Origin: JABMNT01 sp048262255
GTDB lineage: Bacteria; Pseudomonadota; Alphaproteobacteria; Rhodospirillales; Casp-alpha2
Length of the DNA stretch: 64,000 nucleotides
Direction of reading: 5' to 3'
NCBI GenBank assembly: GCA_048262255.1
Contig: JBLXFH010000006.1
Span: 62,001-126,000, forward strand
Under the pieces are notes generated by a model, which had not been told where the DNA came from, made no database searches, and worked only from the letters and a program-made list of their open reading frames with translations. A program made the position numbers and the translations under genes. Below are positions 1 through 8,919 of the stretch, piece after piece (the first letter of the stretch is position 1; each line of letters begins with the position of its first letter).

Positions 1-123
1 CAACGTTTTCGCGTGTCTGCGTATTGGGGAAGCATTGCATTAGGAGGCTTGGTTTTCTTGTGCGAAAGCTTACTGAAACTTATCCCGGTTGTCTTAAAAG
101 AACGTAAACAGGAGCCAAAGTAG
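1..123 (+). CDS. C-terminal end of an unidentified membrane protein (partial)
   Basis: An open frame enters from the left edge and stops with TAG at 121-123, giving 40 residues. The visible part has one hydrophobic stretch (around IALGGLVFL) followed by a basic tail ending KERKQEPK, as in the last membrane helix and cytoplasmic tail of an inner-membrane protein. It converges on the next gene with only 7 bases between them. The family cannot be named from so short a piece. Chance openness of a 123-base frame is possible. Confidence 0.45.
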   Translation, partial: QRFRVSAYWGSIALGGLVFLCESLLKLIPVVLKERKQEPK

Positions 124-130
124 AGACTGC

Positions 131-2272
131 TTAGAATTGAGACTGGGATAGCTGCTGATTGATCTTATCGAAGACGTTTCCCCAAGTTTCATGGGTGTTG
201 CGTTGGAAAAACCGGACATTCGGCCCTCTTGGGGCCAGCAGAAAGTTGTTCCACGGGCTCTGTCGCCAGGAAACGACCCAGGTGGGCGTACCAACACCGG
301 CGGTAATGGCAGCAACGGCCGTTGATACGGATATGGCCAGATCGAGGGCCTTTGACAGAGCCGCCACATCATCTAGATCGTTGAACTGGTCAAGATCATC
401 AAAATTATGGACGGTCGCGCCAAAAGCGTGCTGCACGGCCGATATGTCATCTTCAAAATCGGTACTCTGCAAGTTGATGAAAACGGGTGTCTGCTGTTTA
501 AACAGTTTAGCCCAGTCCTTGATTTGCGTATAATTGGGCGACCGACGCAGTGTGATCACGGGGCTTTTCCAACTGATACCGACAAACGGACCATCGCCCA
601 GGGTTTTCAGTCGCTTGCGCCAATAATCCACACGCTCTGGATTGGGAACCAGAAAAGCTTCAATGGGCGCTTCATTTGATGGGTTCTCAAGAAAATATCT
701 GAACAAGCTGCCCATAGGCAGGTGTGTGTCGAAGTCTGACGGTACGGTATCGGAAGCCAAGTTATCGGCCCGCACTTCGACATCCGGAAAGGAGCGCTTG
801 AACAGGGCCACAAGCTTTTGTGGCGGCGCCACGATACACCGTCCTGTCCGGTTGGCTGCAATGGGCAGGCATGATGACCATATGGTCATGTCCTGGGGGC
901 CTTGCTCTGCCCAGATATAAAGCCGTTTGTCATCCAATGGGGTTTCGCCATTCCAAAGCGGTTGGCGGATTTGTTTGATTCTTTCCGTAAAGAAGCGATT
1001 GCGCAGCCGCCATTCGTTTTCGATCAAACCCTGTTTGGCCTCCCCTTTGGCAAACAGGGCAAAGGCCAGGTTCGCATGGCTGGCTTCATAATCCGGTTTG
1101 ATCGAAATGGCTTTTTGGTAGCAACGGATCGCCTCATCGGGTTGCCCCTTGTCTTTGTAAATAAGACCCAGGTTGTTATGTCCTTCAATTGAATTCGGCG
1201 CGAGACGGAGGGCTTCGTTGATATGTTTTTGAGCCGCGTCATGATTGCCAAGGTCACGCAGGAGAATCCCAAGATTGATCATGGCTTCCGGGTATTCCGG
1301 CTTTACTGTCAGGGCTTTTTCGTAGGCGGCTTTAGCATCTGTCGGCTGGTTGAGGGTTTTGAATAAATTGCCAATTTCAAATTGCACTTCCGCCACATTG
1401 GGGGCCAGAGAGCTCAATTGCTGATAGGCGTCAATAGCCGCTTTAAGTTGTCCCGTGTCCTTGTAGGCGTTGGCGAGGTGATTATAGGCTTCGGCATACG
1501 TTGGGTTGAGGTTGGTGGCTTCCAGAAATGCAGACACGGCATCGCTGAACGCACCCGTCGCGCTCAAGGCTGTACCCAGGCTGAAATGAAACCCGGCATT
1601 TTTTGGCTGCAAAGCAATGGCTTTTTGGCAATACGGGATAGCCTGCTGCGGTTCGCCCATCTGTTGTAAAACCTGCCCAAGACTATAATAGGCCGTGGTA
1701 TATTCCGGATTAAATCCGAGCACCTTCTGGTAGCTGGTTGCGGCTTCTGCATAGAGGCCTTTGTCGACAAGGGCCGTGCCCAGGTTGAAATGGGCGTCAA
1801 TGAAATCGGGTTTATAGGTGAGCGCGTTTTGGTAAGCGATCATTGCCTCGTCAAGTCGACGCAAAGCCCGCAAGGCTGTGCCCAGATTGTTATAGGCTTC
1901 GGCGAAGTCCGGTTTGATGGCGATAGCTCGGTTGATCAGATCAATCGCCTGGTCATATTTGCCCGACTGCAGGGCAATAACGCCAAGAAGGTGAAGGGCG
2001 TCAGGCTGGCTTGCATCCGTCTCCAGGAGATTCCGATAAAGGCGTTCCGCTTCCGTCAGCCGGCCAGCCGAATGATGTTGCATGGCGTCGGCAAGGATTT
2101 GTGGGACGGTCTGGAAAGAAGGATCCGTTGGGTTATTCATGGCAGGTGTTGGTTTCGCTTTGTTTTCAACTTTTAACCCCGGATTCTGTGTTGCAGCCGG
2201 ATCAGCATAAATGAAGCAGCCCTGACTATCCAAGCGACATCTTGCACCTGGTGCAATGATGCCGTGCTTCAT
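131..2272 (-). CDS. TPR protein with C-terminal glycosyltransferase-like domain
   Basis: A 713-aa protein with about ten consecutive tetratricopeptide repeats (roughly residues 55-430; recurring AEAYNNLG and KPDYEA type motifs). A C-terminal domain follows, containing the LYIWAEQGPQD segment (usually EQG-GD in the family) and a late AVAAITAGVGTPTW stretch. This layout is that of TPR proteins fused to a GT9/GT41-like glycosyltransferase fold, some of which modify flagellar proteins. It is the last gene of the flgI-flgL unit, 40 bases after flgL, so a role in glycosylating a flagellar component is the natural inference. The first 44 residues look poor. A second Met at 2140 is an alternative start, and neither start has a clear ribosome site. 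Confidence 0.75.
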   Translation of the reverse strand: MKHGIIAPGARCRLDSQGCFIYADPAATQNPGLKVENKAKPTPAMNNPTDPSFQTVPQILADAMQHHSAGRLTEAERLYRNLLETDASQPDALHLLGVIALQSGKYDQAIDLINRAIAIKPDFAEAYNNLGTALRALRRLDEAMIAYQNALTYKPDFIDAHFNLGTALVDKGLYAEAATSYQKVLGFNPEYTTAYYSLGQVLQQMGEPQQAIPYCQKAIALQPKNAGFHFSLGTALSATGAFSDAVSAFLEATNLNPTYAEAYNHLANAYKDTGQLKAAIDAYQQLSSLAPNVAEVQFEIGNLFKTLNQPTDAKAAYEKALTVKPEYPEAMINLGILLRDLGNHDAAQKHINEALRLAPNSIEGHNNLGLIYKDKGQPDEAIRCYQKAISIKPDYEASHANLAFALFAKGEAKQGLIENEWRLRNRFFTERIKQIRQPLWNGETPLDDKRLYIWAEQGPQDMTIWSSCLPIAANRTGRCIVAPPQKLVALFKRSFPDVEVRADNLASDTVPSDFDTHLPMGSLFRYFLENPSNEAPIEAFLVPNPERVDYWRKRLKTLGDGPFVGISWKSPVITLRRSPNYTQIKDWAKLFKQQTPVFINLQSTDFEDDISAVQHAFGATVHNFDDLDQFNDLDDVAALSKALDLAISVSTAVAAITAGVGTPTWVVSWRQSPWNNFLLAPRGPNVRFFQRNTHETWGNVFDKINQQLSQSQF

Positions 2273-2312
2273 TGTAAACGATTATGTTTCCTGCGGTTCA
2301 GATAGTGCAAGC

Positions 2313-5300
2313 TTACAGATAATTAGTCAGGCTGAGCTGGGTGATTCGTGCATAAGCCTGATAGGAGGCTTCCAGGGCGTTCTGATCATCAAGCAGCTTT
2401 GTGACCAAAGTCTGCAGATCGGCATTTTCAATGTCGGAGGTGGTCGCATCATAAAAGGCCATCAGATCCGTGTTGATTGTTTTCGTCGTATCGATTAGCA
2501 CGCGGTGGTAACCGATGTCGATCTCGACCTGTTCAATATTACCGGCCAGTTCATCACCAAAGGGGGCCTCGCCGGTCACGGCACGCTGCAGGGAAGTGTT
2601 GATCAGATAAAGGGCCTCATTGATACGCTCCTGATTCTGATCAAGGCCACCTGCCGTCGCATATTCGCCTTGGGCGATCAGAAACAGTGCCCGGATGCCT
2701 TTTTCAAAAGCGGGGTCGATGCCGTCAATATTATTGGTGAAGTTTTGTGTTGTGCTGACACGGTGCTTGCTGGTGAGTTCGTCGCCATTGTAATAGGAAT
2801 TGGCGGAAACTGCACCTGAAGCGGCAAACACGCGCAGTCTGGCGCCGTCCGTATCTGTTTCTGTCGTTTCGATGTCTTCAGCAATCGTAATTGTTGAGCC
2901 ATCGTCGGAAACGGAGGCAATGGTATAGGTCCTGTTGTTCGTGGCCGTTGGCATATTATCTGCAACGATCTTCATGCCGGCTGTCAGGCCGCTGAACGCT
3001 TTAAGCACAGGGTTGCCGGAATTGTCCTGCAACTGGATGGTATCGGCAGTCGCATCGAATACCATCCGAGAGTCCGAGGTATAGGTGAAATTGCTATTGC
3101 CAGAACTATTGATGTCAACGCCGGTGGTATTTGTTTCATCATTAATTGTTTCATTGACCGTTATTGATGAGCCGTCGGCGGATATGGAAGCGACGGTCAA
3201 GGTGTTTGAATTGACAGCGGTTCCGGCCAGGGTGATCGCCTGTCCAACTGTCAGGCCATTGAACGAGTTCGGCACACCGATCGTTGTCGAAGCCTGACGA
3301 ATTTGTATGGTCTTGGTCGCCGAATCAAAATTGACGTCTGTGTTGCTGTAGGTTTCAAAATAGGTATTGCCTGTGGTCAGGCCTTCGTCGTTCAGCTTCA
3401 GCGACTTGATAACCACATTCGAGTCGTCATTGGACTCAACCGTGTAGGTGCCATCGTTATTTGCGGTGCCGGTGACCGTGAAGGACGTTCCCACAGCGAG
3501 CGCAGCCAGTGCACCCGCCTGGGCGGAATGGATGGTGTCATTGGAACGGGTGAACGTGAGATCATAGAAGTCTGCAGCGGTCATGCTCAGAGTTGAATTT
3601 GGGTTATCCGGGTCCGGGTAAGTGATGGTTGGTGTGGCGTTCAATTCATCTGTCAGCATGCGGGTGTTGACGGTTACCGTACGGCCATCATCGGATACAG
3701 CGGTAACCTGATAGGTACCGTTATTGGTCGCGGAATTTGTAACGTTAATGGTGCTGCCAACACTGACATTTGAAAACAATGCTGAAGTCGCAGTGATCGT
3801 ACTGCTTTTCGTCAGGCCATCGACGGTAAAGGTCGAGGTTTCACCAGAAGCGACGGAACCACCATCATTGAACTGAAACTCGGTCAGAGGATCGCCGACC
3901 GTGTTGGTGAAAGTGACTGCGGTGTCCGCTGTGTCTGAGGTGATATCAATTTGTTTGGATGTGGTATTAAAGGACGCTGTGATTGTCGAATCCAATGCGC
4001 TTATTGCACTGGTTAATTGTGCAATGGTTTGGTTGGCCACGGTAAAGTCGATACTGGCGCCATTGCCAAGTTCAACGGAAAGAACGTCGGCGCTGTCCAG
4101 CCCAAAAGCCGCAATGAGCGTGTCGCTATCGGTCTGTGTGGTGGCGTAGGTGACGGCGCCAGCCGTAACGGCTGCGGCGCCATCATTAAAGGCGAAATCG
4201 GAAAGAGCTGAACCGGATTCGGCGAACGTCAGGATTGAACCACCGGATCCCGATGTGATGTCGATTTGCTTGGTGACAGTGTTAAAGGACGCCGTAATAT
4301 CGGTGTCGATATCATTGATATGGGTGATCAGTTCGGAAACGGACTGCGTACCAATCGTGAAGGCGACGGCGTTTGTCGTTCCTTCACCACCGGTAACACT
4401 AAAGGTCAGGGTGTCGCCCAGCGTTGCACCGAATGCGGTGGCGATCAGATCGGTGTCGCTTTGTGTGGTATCGAAGGTTTGTGCAACCCCGCTCACCATA
4501 ATACCTGCCCCGCTGCCAAACTGGAATTCCGTTTGCGGATCGTTTGTCGCGGCTTGCGTCGGTGAAACGACGGTCGTAAAGGCCGTATTGACTGTATCGG
4601 CGGTAATGGTGATGACATTGCCGGTTGATGCGGCGCCAATCACAGCCGTTCCGTTTCCGGCGTCGACCATGGCGGCAACGGCTGTGGCAACGTTCGTCTG
4701 TGTGGCGTTGGCGTTGGCTCCGATATCGCCCGCTGTTACCGTATAAGTATCAACTCCAAGCCCGTTGATGTTGATGTCAATCGTATCGCCAATCCCATAA
4801 AGACCGGCAAGGGTGATCGTTTCAACTTCAGCAACGCTGGCAGCGGCAGCGGTGACATCTGCCTCAAGGGCGGCGGCGGAGGTATTGGTCAATTTGAATT
4901 CAAGGCCGCCGCTGGCTTCAATTTCGACTTCGCCGCTGGTTGTATTGAAGGTCGCCGTAATGCTGTCGTCGAGAGCCGTAATGCTTGCCAGTAAATCATC
5001 AACGGTCGTGGTTGCGGATATGGTGAAAATATCCGAGTTGAGCGAGGTGCCGCCAAGCAGTACTTCAAATGTAAAAGCATCCCCCGCCGTAGCTGCAAAA
5101 ACATCAGCGTGCATAAGGGTGGAACTTCCGGAAACGTTGTTGCCGTTAACGGCCACGGATTCGATTGTCTCGACATTGTTGGTTGTCGCTACGGCGAGCG
5201 TTTCGGAGGTGATGGTGCTGACCGACCCGGTGGCTGCTGCCGCTGTCAGTGAATAAATAAGCCGCGTGAGTTCATCCGCACTGTCCTGACGGAATTGCAG

Positions 5301-5894
5301 GAAGTTGGCCGCATCCACACTGAGAGCATCTTTATTGATGACATCCTGGCTATAGGAGAAGTTTTCAAGGGAAGCGTCGCGGGTGGTGGGAACGCTAACC
5401 GTGTCGCCATTGTATTTGGCTTGAAAATCTTCAATTGTGGTGAGCCCGAAATCAATGGGTTCGGTCAGAACGCTGTTGCCAGAAAACAGATATTGGCCAT
5501 CGACATCAATGTTCAGATAACCTTCAATCGCTTTCAGCGCTTCGAAGGCCTGAGCCTGGATATCCCTGACCTCAACTTCGCCATTTTGTGACGTCGTTGC
5601 AAAGGATCCGGCGTAATCGCGGAATTCACTGAAGGTTTGGCGAATGGCCTCGACGGACGTATTCATAATTTCCAGTTTTACGTCCATTTGATCATTGTTC
5701 AGGTTAAACCGCTGCAACAGGTTGCGGGAGTTCTCTATGTTGACCAGACGGCGGGAATCAATGGCGAGGCCCTGATAAACCTGTGTTTTCTTCTCGCTGG
5801 CAATTGATACCTGCGCATCAAAAAGGCGTTGCTGCGTGCGCAAGGATTGATTGAGAAGAATGCTGTTGGCTGCGCGTGTGGAAATTCTGGTCAT
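2313..5894 (-). CDS. flgL: Flagellar hook-filament junction protein FlgL, greatly enlarged
   Basis: FlgL (HAP3) joins the hook to the flagellin filament and is exported by the flagellar type III system. The first ~210 residues (start MTRISTRAANSILL, coiled coil typical of flagellin-like proteins) and the last ~150 (ending QAYARITQLSLTNYL) match the conserved D0/D1 regions. Family members are usually 300-450 aa; this one is 1193 aa. The excess is a Thr/Ser/Asp-rich beta insert of two repeat families between residues ~210 and ~1035. The insert is cysteine-poor and low in charge, as expected for a surface-exposed D2/D3 expansion. The gene begins 10 bases after flgK and is probably co-transcribed from the sigma-54 promoter ahead of flgI. 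Confidence 0.9.
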   Translation of the reverse strand: MTRISTRAANSILLNQSLRTQQRLFDAQVSIASEKKTQVYQGLAIDSRRLVNIENSRNLLQRFNLNNDQMDVKLEIMNTSVEAIRQTFSEFRDYAGSFATTSQNGEVEVRDIQAQAFEALKAIEGYLNIDVDGQYLFSGNSVLTEPIDFGLTTIEDFQAKYNGDTVSVPTTRDASLENFSYSQDVINKDALSVDAANFLQFRQDSADELTRLIYSLTAAAATGSVSTITSETLAVATTNNVETIESVAVNGNNVSGSSTLMHADVFAATAGDAFTFEVLLGGTSLNSDIFTISATTTVDDLLASITALDDSITATFNTTSGEVEIEASGGLEFKLTNTSAAALEADVTAAAASVAEVETITLAGLYGIGDTIDININGLGVDTYTVTAGDIGANANATQTNVATAVAAMVDAGNGTAVIGAASTGNVITITADTVNTAFTTVVSPTQAATNDPQTEFQFGSGAGIMVSGVAQTFDTTQSDTDLIATAFGATLGDTLTFSVTGGEGTTNAVAFTIGTQSVSELITHINDIDTDITASFNTVTKQIDITSGSGGSILTFAESGSALSDFAFNDGAAAVTAGAVTYATTQTDSDTLIAAFGLDSADVLSVELGNGASIDFTVANQTIAQLTSAISALDSTITASFNTTSKQIDITSDTADTAVTFTNTVGDPLTEFQFNDGGSVASGETSTFTVDGLTKSSTITATSALFSNVSVGSTINVTNSATNNGTYQVTAVSDDGRTVTVNTRMLTDELNATPTITYPDPDNPNSTLSMTAADFYDLTFTRSNDTIHSAQAGALAALAVGTSFTVTGTANNDGTYTVESNDDSNVVIKSLKLNDEGLTTGNTYFETYSNTDVNFDSATKTIQIRQASTTIGVPNSFNGLTVGQAITLAGTAVNSNTLTVASISADGSSITVNETINDETNTTGVDINSSGNSNFTYTSDSRMVFDATADTIQLQDNSGNPVLKAFSGLTAGMKIVADNMPTATNNRTYTIASVSDDGSTITIAEDIETTETDTDGARLRVFAASGAVSANSYYNGDELTSKHRVSTTQNFTNNIDGIDPAFEKGIRALFLIAQGEYATAGGLDQNQERINEALYLINTSLQRAVTGEAPFGDELAGNIEQVEIDIGYHRVLIDTTKTINTDLMAFYDATTSDIENADLQTLVTKLLDDQNALEASYQAYARITQLSLTNYL
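2860..3790 (-). repeat. FlgL internal repeat family II (four units)
   Basis: Within flgL, four units of about 90 residues share a core reading G..I.V...A.N.GTY.V..VS.DG.TVTV. Examples are NNGTYQVTAVSDDGRTVTV, NNDGTYTVESNDD and TYTIASVSDDGSTITI. Divergence between units is high at the DNA level, so this is an old protein-level duplication. Boundaries are approximate. Confidence 0.7.
3890..5060 (-). repeat. FlgL internal repeat family I (three units)
   Basis: Three units in flgL share a core of hydrophobic-I..L.SAI.ALDS.ITASFNT..K.IDITS. Examples are ITALDDSITATFNTTSGEVE, INDIDTDITASFNTVTKQID and ISALDSTITASFNTTSKQID. The last two are closest to each other, which suggests a more recent duplication. 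Boundaries are approximate. Confidence 0.7.
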
Positions 5895-5904
5895 GGTCTA
5901 TTCC

Positions 5905-8112
5905 TTAGCTGACCGCCTGCTCGAGAGTTTTAATCATGTCCTGAATCACTGAAATGACCCGTGCTGCTGCCGCAAACGCCTGTTCAAAAACGATCAGATC
6001 GGCCATTTCTTCATCGATATTTACGCCACGCATGGAATCGGACTTGAATTGCAAGGCATCCTTCAGCGCGCGCTGGGATTCCGCCTCGCGCTCGTTAACT
6101 CCGGCCAGGCTTGCATTGTCAGCAATGATACCGGCGGCATATTCGGAAAAGGTACTGTCAACGCCGGGCAAACCACCGGATTTGTCGAAGGTGTTCTTGC
6201 CGGCAAAATCGACGGCAAGCGCCTGCGCAATGGTGTCATCGCCTACGCTCATGAGATACTCGCCGCTTGGTCCGCGCGATGCGTCCCATTTGGCTTGTCC
6301 AGTTGAGACGAGTGCCGGTGTGGCGATGATGTCGGCACGGACCGTCAGATTCTGGGTAATGCCAACATCAGCGACATGCAGGTCGATTGTGGTCAAAAAC
6401 GAATCGCCGCTGCTCTGTGTGACGGTCATGCTGGCGCCATCGTCATGCGCAAATCGAAGGCGGTAACCTGAGCCATCAGGGACCACAGACGCGGTCACAT
6501 TTTCAACATTCTCGGTAATATCAGCCGCCATTTCGGTAAGGCTTGTGCCGGCTGCGACGCTATAGGTCGCGCCTCCCAGGAGGCCCGTGCTGTCCCGGAA
6601 CGACAAGGTTGCAGCAGTGGTCCTGAATGAGCTGTCCAGAACGTCCGACTCGTAGATGTTTTCCGCCATGTTATCGACGAAGAAATCATTCAGGCCAAAG
6701 AAGTTTGAAAACCCGCTTGCGGTTTCATCGGCAAGCCCGTCGCCATTTGAATCGAATGAAATCGAGGCCGGTTCCACGTCGCTGCCGCCGGCAGTCGCCG
6801 TCTGATCGATGAAGGCCAGATTACTGCTTGTGGTGTTCAGGTCGACCTGCATCTTGCCGCTGGCGTCGATGGCGACGGTTGCGCTGGACGAAGCGTTTTC
6901 CTGCAGCCAGTCTTCGATTGTCGCTGCGACCTCTGTTATGGTCGATGCGCTGTTTGCAGCCTGTGCGCCAGTTCCATAATCCGCAGATTGCAGGAGAGTC
7001 TTGAGTGTTGTTGATGCCGTCTGGTTGCCGCTCGAGTCAAAAAGGGCAAGGGTTACGTCATCGGAATTATTGGCCGCATCCAGCTGAATGGTTTGCGCCG
7101 ACGGATCGATAAAAACACGGGTGCCGCTGTATGATTGGGCACCGGGGAAGGCGACCCCCTGGTTGTGAATTTCGTTGATGGAATCGCGCATTTCTACAGC
7201 CAGTTCATCGAGCTGGCTTTGCAGGTTCGGCAGGATGCCATCGCGCATGTCGATCAGCGCCTTGAGCGTACCGTCGCGGATATCATTGGTAATGTCGTTT
7301 CCGGCAATCTGCGTGCCGACATAGATGCCATCAATGTTGCCCTCGGCATGGGTCGAGGTTGGAGTCATAGCGGAGGCGGCAGAGTGCGACAATTCTGGCG
7401 GCACCGTATCGACAAGAGTTTGTCCACCGCTGGTGAAAATCACGGCATCGCCGTCGCTGCGGTAAAAATAGCGAATGTCGACCAGTTCAGCGAGGCGATC
7501 AATCTGCAGGTCGCGTTGATCACGCAGATCGGTGACGTCACGACCCACGGTGCCGTTGGAGATGATGTCATCGTTCAACTGGTCGATCTGAGACGTGATT
7601 TCATTGATCTCGACTACGGATGCACTGATTTCGCCGTCCGCCTGAAGCCGGAGTTCCTGAATGGTTTCGCTCATTTGCTGGAGCAGATTTGTCACGTCGG
7701 CGGCGCGCCGCACAAATTCTGAGGACTCAAGGCTTTTGTCTGGTGCCAGGGCGAGAAGTTCGGAGGCCTCGGCCAGCTGTTCAATCATGTGGCTGATCGA
7801 ACTGTTGTCGCCTGGTGCGCCAAAAAGATCCTGCAATCGGGCGTAATAATCCTCTTTTGCAGCAACCGTCTGCAATTCGCTGCTCTCGATGCGCAGGCTT
7901 TTGAGAAGTCCCTCATCGATCTGGCGTGTGACATCCGAAATCTGCACACCAGCAGGCGTTCCGGCGACGGAAACGTTTTCGAAATTCACAACTTTTTTCG
8001 AATAGCCAACGGTATTGACGTTCGAAATGTTGTTAGCGACGGTGTTCAGTGACTGCTGGTTGACCAGAAGCCCCGACTGGGCGTTTCGAAGTGCTTGTGT
8101 GATCCCTGACAT
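5905..8112 (-). CDS. flgK: Flagellar hook-associated protein 1 FlgK
   Basis: FlgK (HAP1) caps the hook and, with FlgL, forms the junction to the filament. The N-terminus (MSGITQALRNAQSGLLVNQQ, then ANNISNVNTVGYSKK) carries the flagellar rod/hook signature. The C-terminus (EEMADLIVFEQAFAAAARVI, ending IKTLEQAVS) is the matching D0 helix. At 735 aa it is longer than the common 450-650 aa, the surplus lying in the variable middle (residues ~330-620). It lies 31 bases after the FlgN-like gene and 10 before flgL, so the export chaperone, FlgK and FlgL are produced from one unit. Confidence 0.95.
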   Translation of the reverse strand: MSGITQALRNAQSGLLVNQQSLNTVANNISNVNTVGYSKKVVNFENVSVAGTPAGVQISDVTRQIDEGLLKSLRIESSELQTVAAKEDYYARLQDLFGAPGDNSSISHMIEQLAEASELLALAPDKSLESSEFVRRAADVTNLLQQMSETIQELRLQADGEISASVVEINEITSQIDQLNDDIISNGTVGRDVTDLRDQRDLQIDRLAELVDIRYFYRSDGDAVIFTSGGQTLVDTVPPELSHSAASAMTPTSTHAEGNIDGIYVGTQIAGNDITNDIRDGTLKALIDMRDGILPNLQSQLDELAVEMRDSINEIHNQGVAFPGAQSYSGTRVFIDPSAQTIQLDAANNSDDVTLALFDSSGNQTASTTLKTLLQSADYGTGAQAANSASTITEVAATIEDWLQENASSSATVAIDASGKMQVDLNTTSSNLAFIDQTATAGGSDVEPASISFDSNGDGLADETASGFSNFFGLNDFFVDNMAENIYESDVLDSSFRTTAATLSFRDSTGLLGGATYSVAAGTSLTEMAADITENVENVTASVVPDGSGYRLRFAHDDGASMTVTQSSGDSFLTTIDLHVADVGITQNLTVRADIIATPALVSTGQAKWDASRGPSGEYLMSVGDDTIAQALAVDFAGKNTFDKSGGLPGVDSTFSEYAAGIIADNASLAGVNEREAESQRALKDALQFKSDSMRGVNIDEEMADLIVFEQAFAAAARVISVIQDMIKTLEQAVS

Positions 8113-8143
8113 TTCAGATGTGCTCCAGGTCTTCTGCTATGGA

Positions 8144-8587
8144 CTATAAAGTCTGGTCGAGAGAAATCGCCAAGCCCTGGGCCTGGCTCTTGTGGTCTGA
8201 AAGACCCGTCGTGCCTTTAGCGCCGTAAGTTCCGGGGCCGGGGGCAGCTGTTTTCACGGCTTCGGCAATCATGTCGACAACCCGCCGGTTGGCTTCAATC
8301 GAAACCTTCAGCATTTTGGCATTTTCTTGCAGCAGGGCGCTGATGTGATTGGCCATCTCACGCAGTTTTTCGCGCAGCTCGGGCGTTGCGTTGGTCAGCT
8401 CTTCGGGGTTTTTGCTGAAATACTGCATGCGGGTTTCGTAGACACGGCTCAGCGTGACCTTGTCATCCAACAGGTCATGCAAATCCCGGTTCCGGCGGTC
8501 CTTCAGCGCAACATTTTCGCGCTCCAGAACATCTGTCAGACGTTCTGTGATCAGGATAATGTCGTTGATTCGGCTTTCTGTTGTCAT
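8144..8587 (-). CDS. flgN: FlgN-type flagellar export chaperone
   Basis: A 147-aa, largely alpha-helical, charged protein (MTTESRINDIILITERLTDV at the start; a helical core with EKLREMANHISALLQENAKM). This resembles the FlgN family, cytoplasmic chaperones that hold FlgK and FlgL before export. Sequence identity in this family is low. The assignment therefore rests largely on size, helical character and position directly between the FlgJ-like gene (5-base gap) and flgK, the gene of its usual client. The C-terminal ~35 residues are glycine-rich and probably unstructured. Confidence 0.75.
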   Translation of the reverse strand: MTTESRINDIILITERLTDVLERENVALKDRRNRDLHDLLDDKVTLSRVYETRMQYFSKNPEELTNATPELREKLREMANHISALLQENAKMLKVSIEANRRVVDMIAEAVKTAAPGPGTYGAKGTTGLSDHKSQAQGLAISLDQTL

Positions 8588-8592
8588 TTTGA

Positions 8593-8919
8593 TTAGACCT
8601 CCTGAAGTTTGAGCATTTCTTTGAGAACGGCATCTGTGATGCCAATGCCGCCAGCTTTGACAATGGCTTTGCCGTATTCATCGACTTGCATGCTGCGCCA
8701 CATTTTTTCGGATTCGCCGCTGCTAAAGGGCTCTTCTGCGCCCAGGTTTTGGAACAGCGGTTGCAACATCTGACCAATGAATACGGCTTCGAAGTCTTCT
8801 GCGACTTTGCGCAGTTGATCAACGGAGTGCGTGCTCTTGGGTTTGAAGTCGCCTTTTCCAGCAAGCATCGCGTTCTGCGCCTGCATGGTGAAGCTTGTTT
8901 CGGAAAGACCGCTCATCAC
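8593..8919 (-). CDS. flgJ: Rod-binding protein, FlgJ N-terminal domain only
   Basis: A 108-aa protein equal to the rod-capping N-terminal domain of FlgJ. Conserved features are VAEDFEAVFIGQMLQPLF, then EKMWRSMQVDEYGKAI and a hydrophobic C-terminus. It scaffolds assembly of the periplasmic rod. The peptidoglycan hydrolase (muramidase) domain of enterobacterial FlgJ is absent, as is common in Alphaproteobacteria, so the wall-opening enzyme must be encoded elsewhere. The start overlaps the flgI stop by 4 bases (ATGA-type junction), which suggests translational coupling. Confidence 0.9.
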   Translation of the reverse strand: MMSGLSETSFTMQAQNAMLAGKGDFKPKSTHSVDQLRKVAEDFEAVFIGQMLQPLFQNLGAEEPFSSGESEKMWRSMQVDEYGKAIVKAGGIGITDAVLKEMLKLQEV

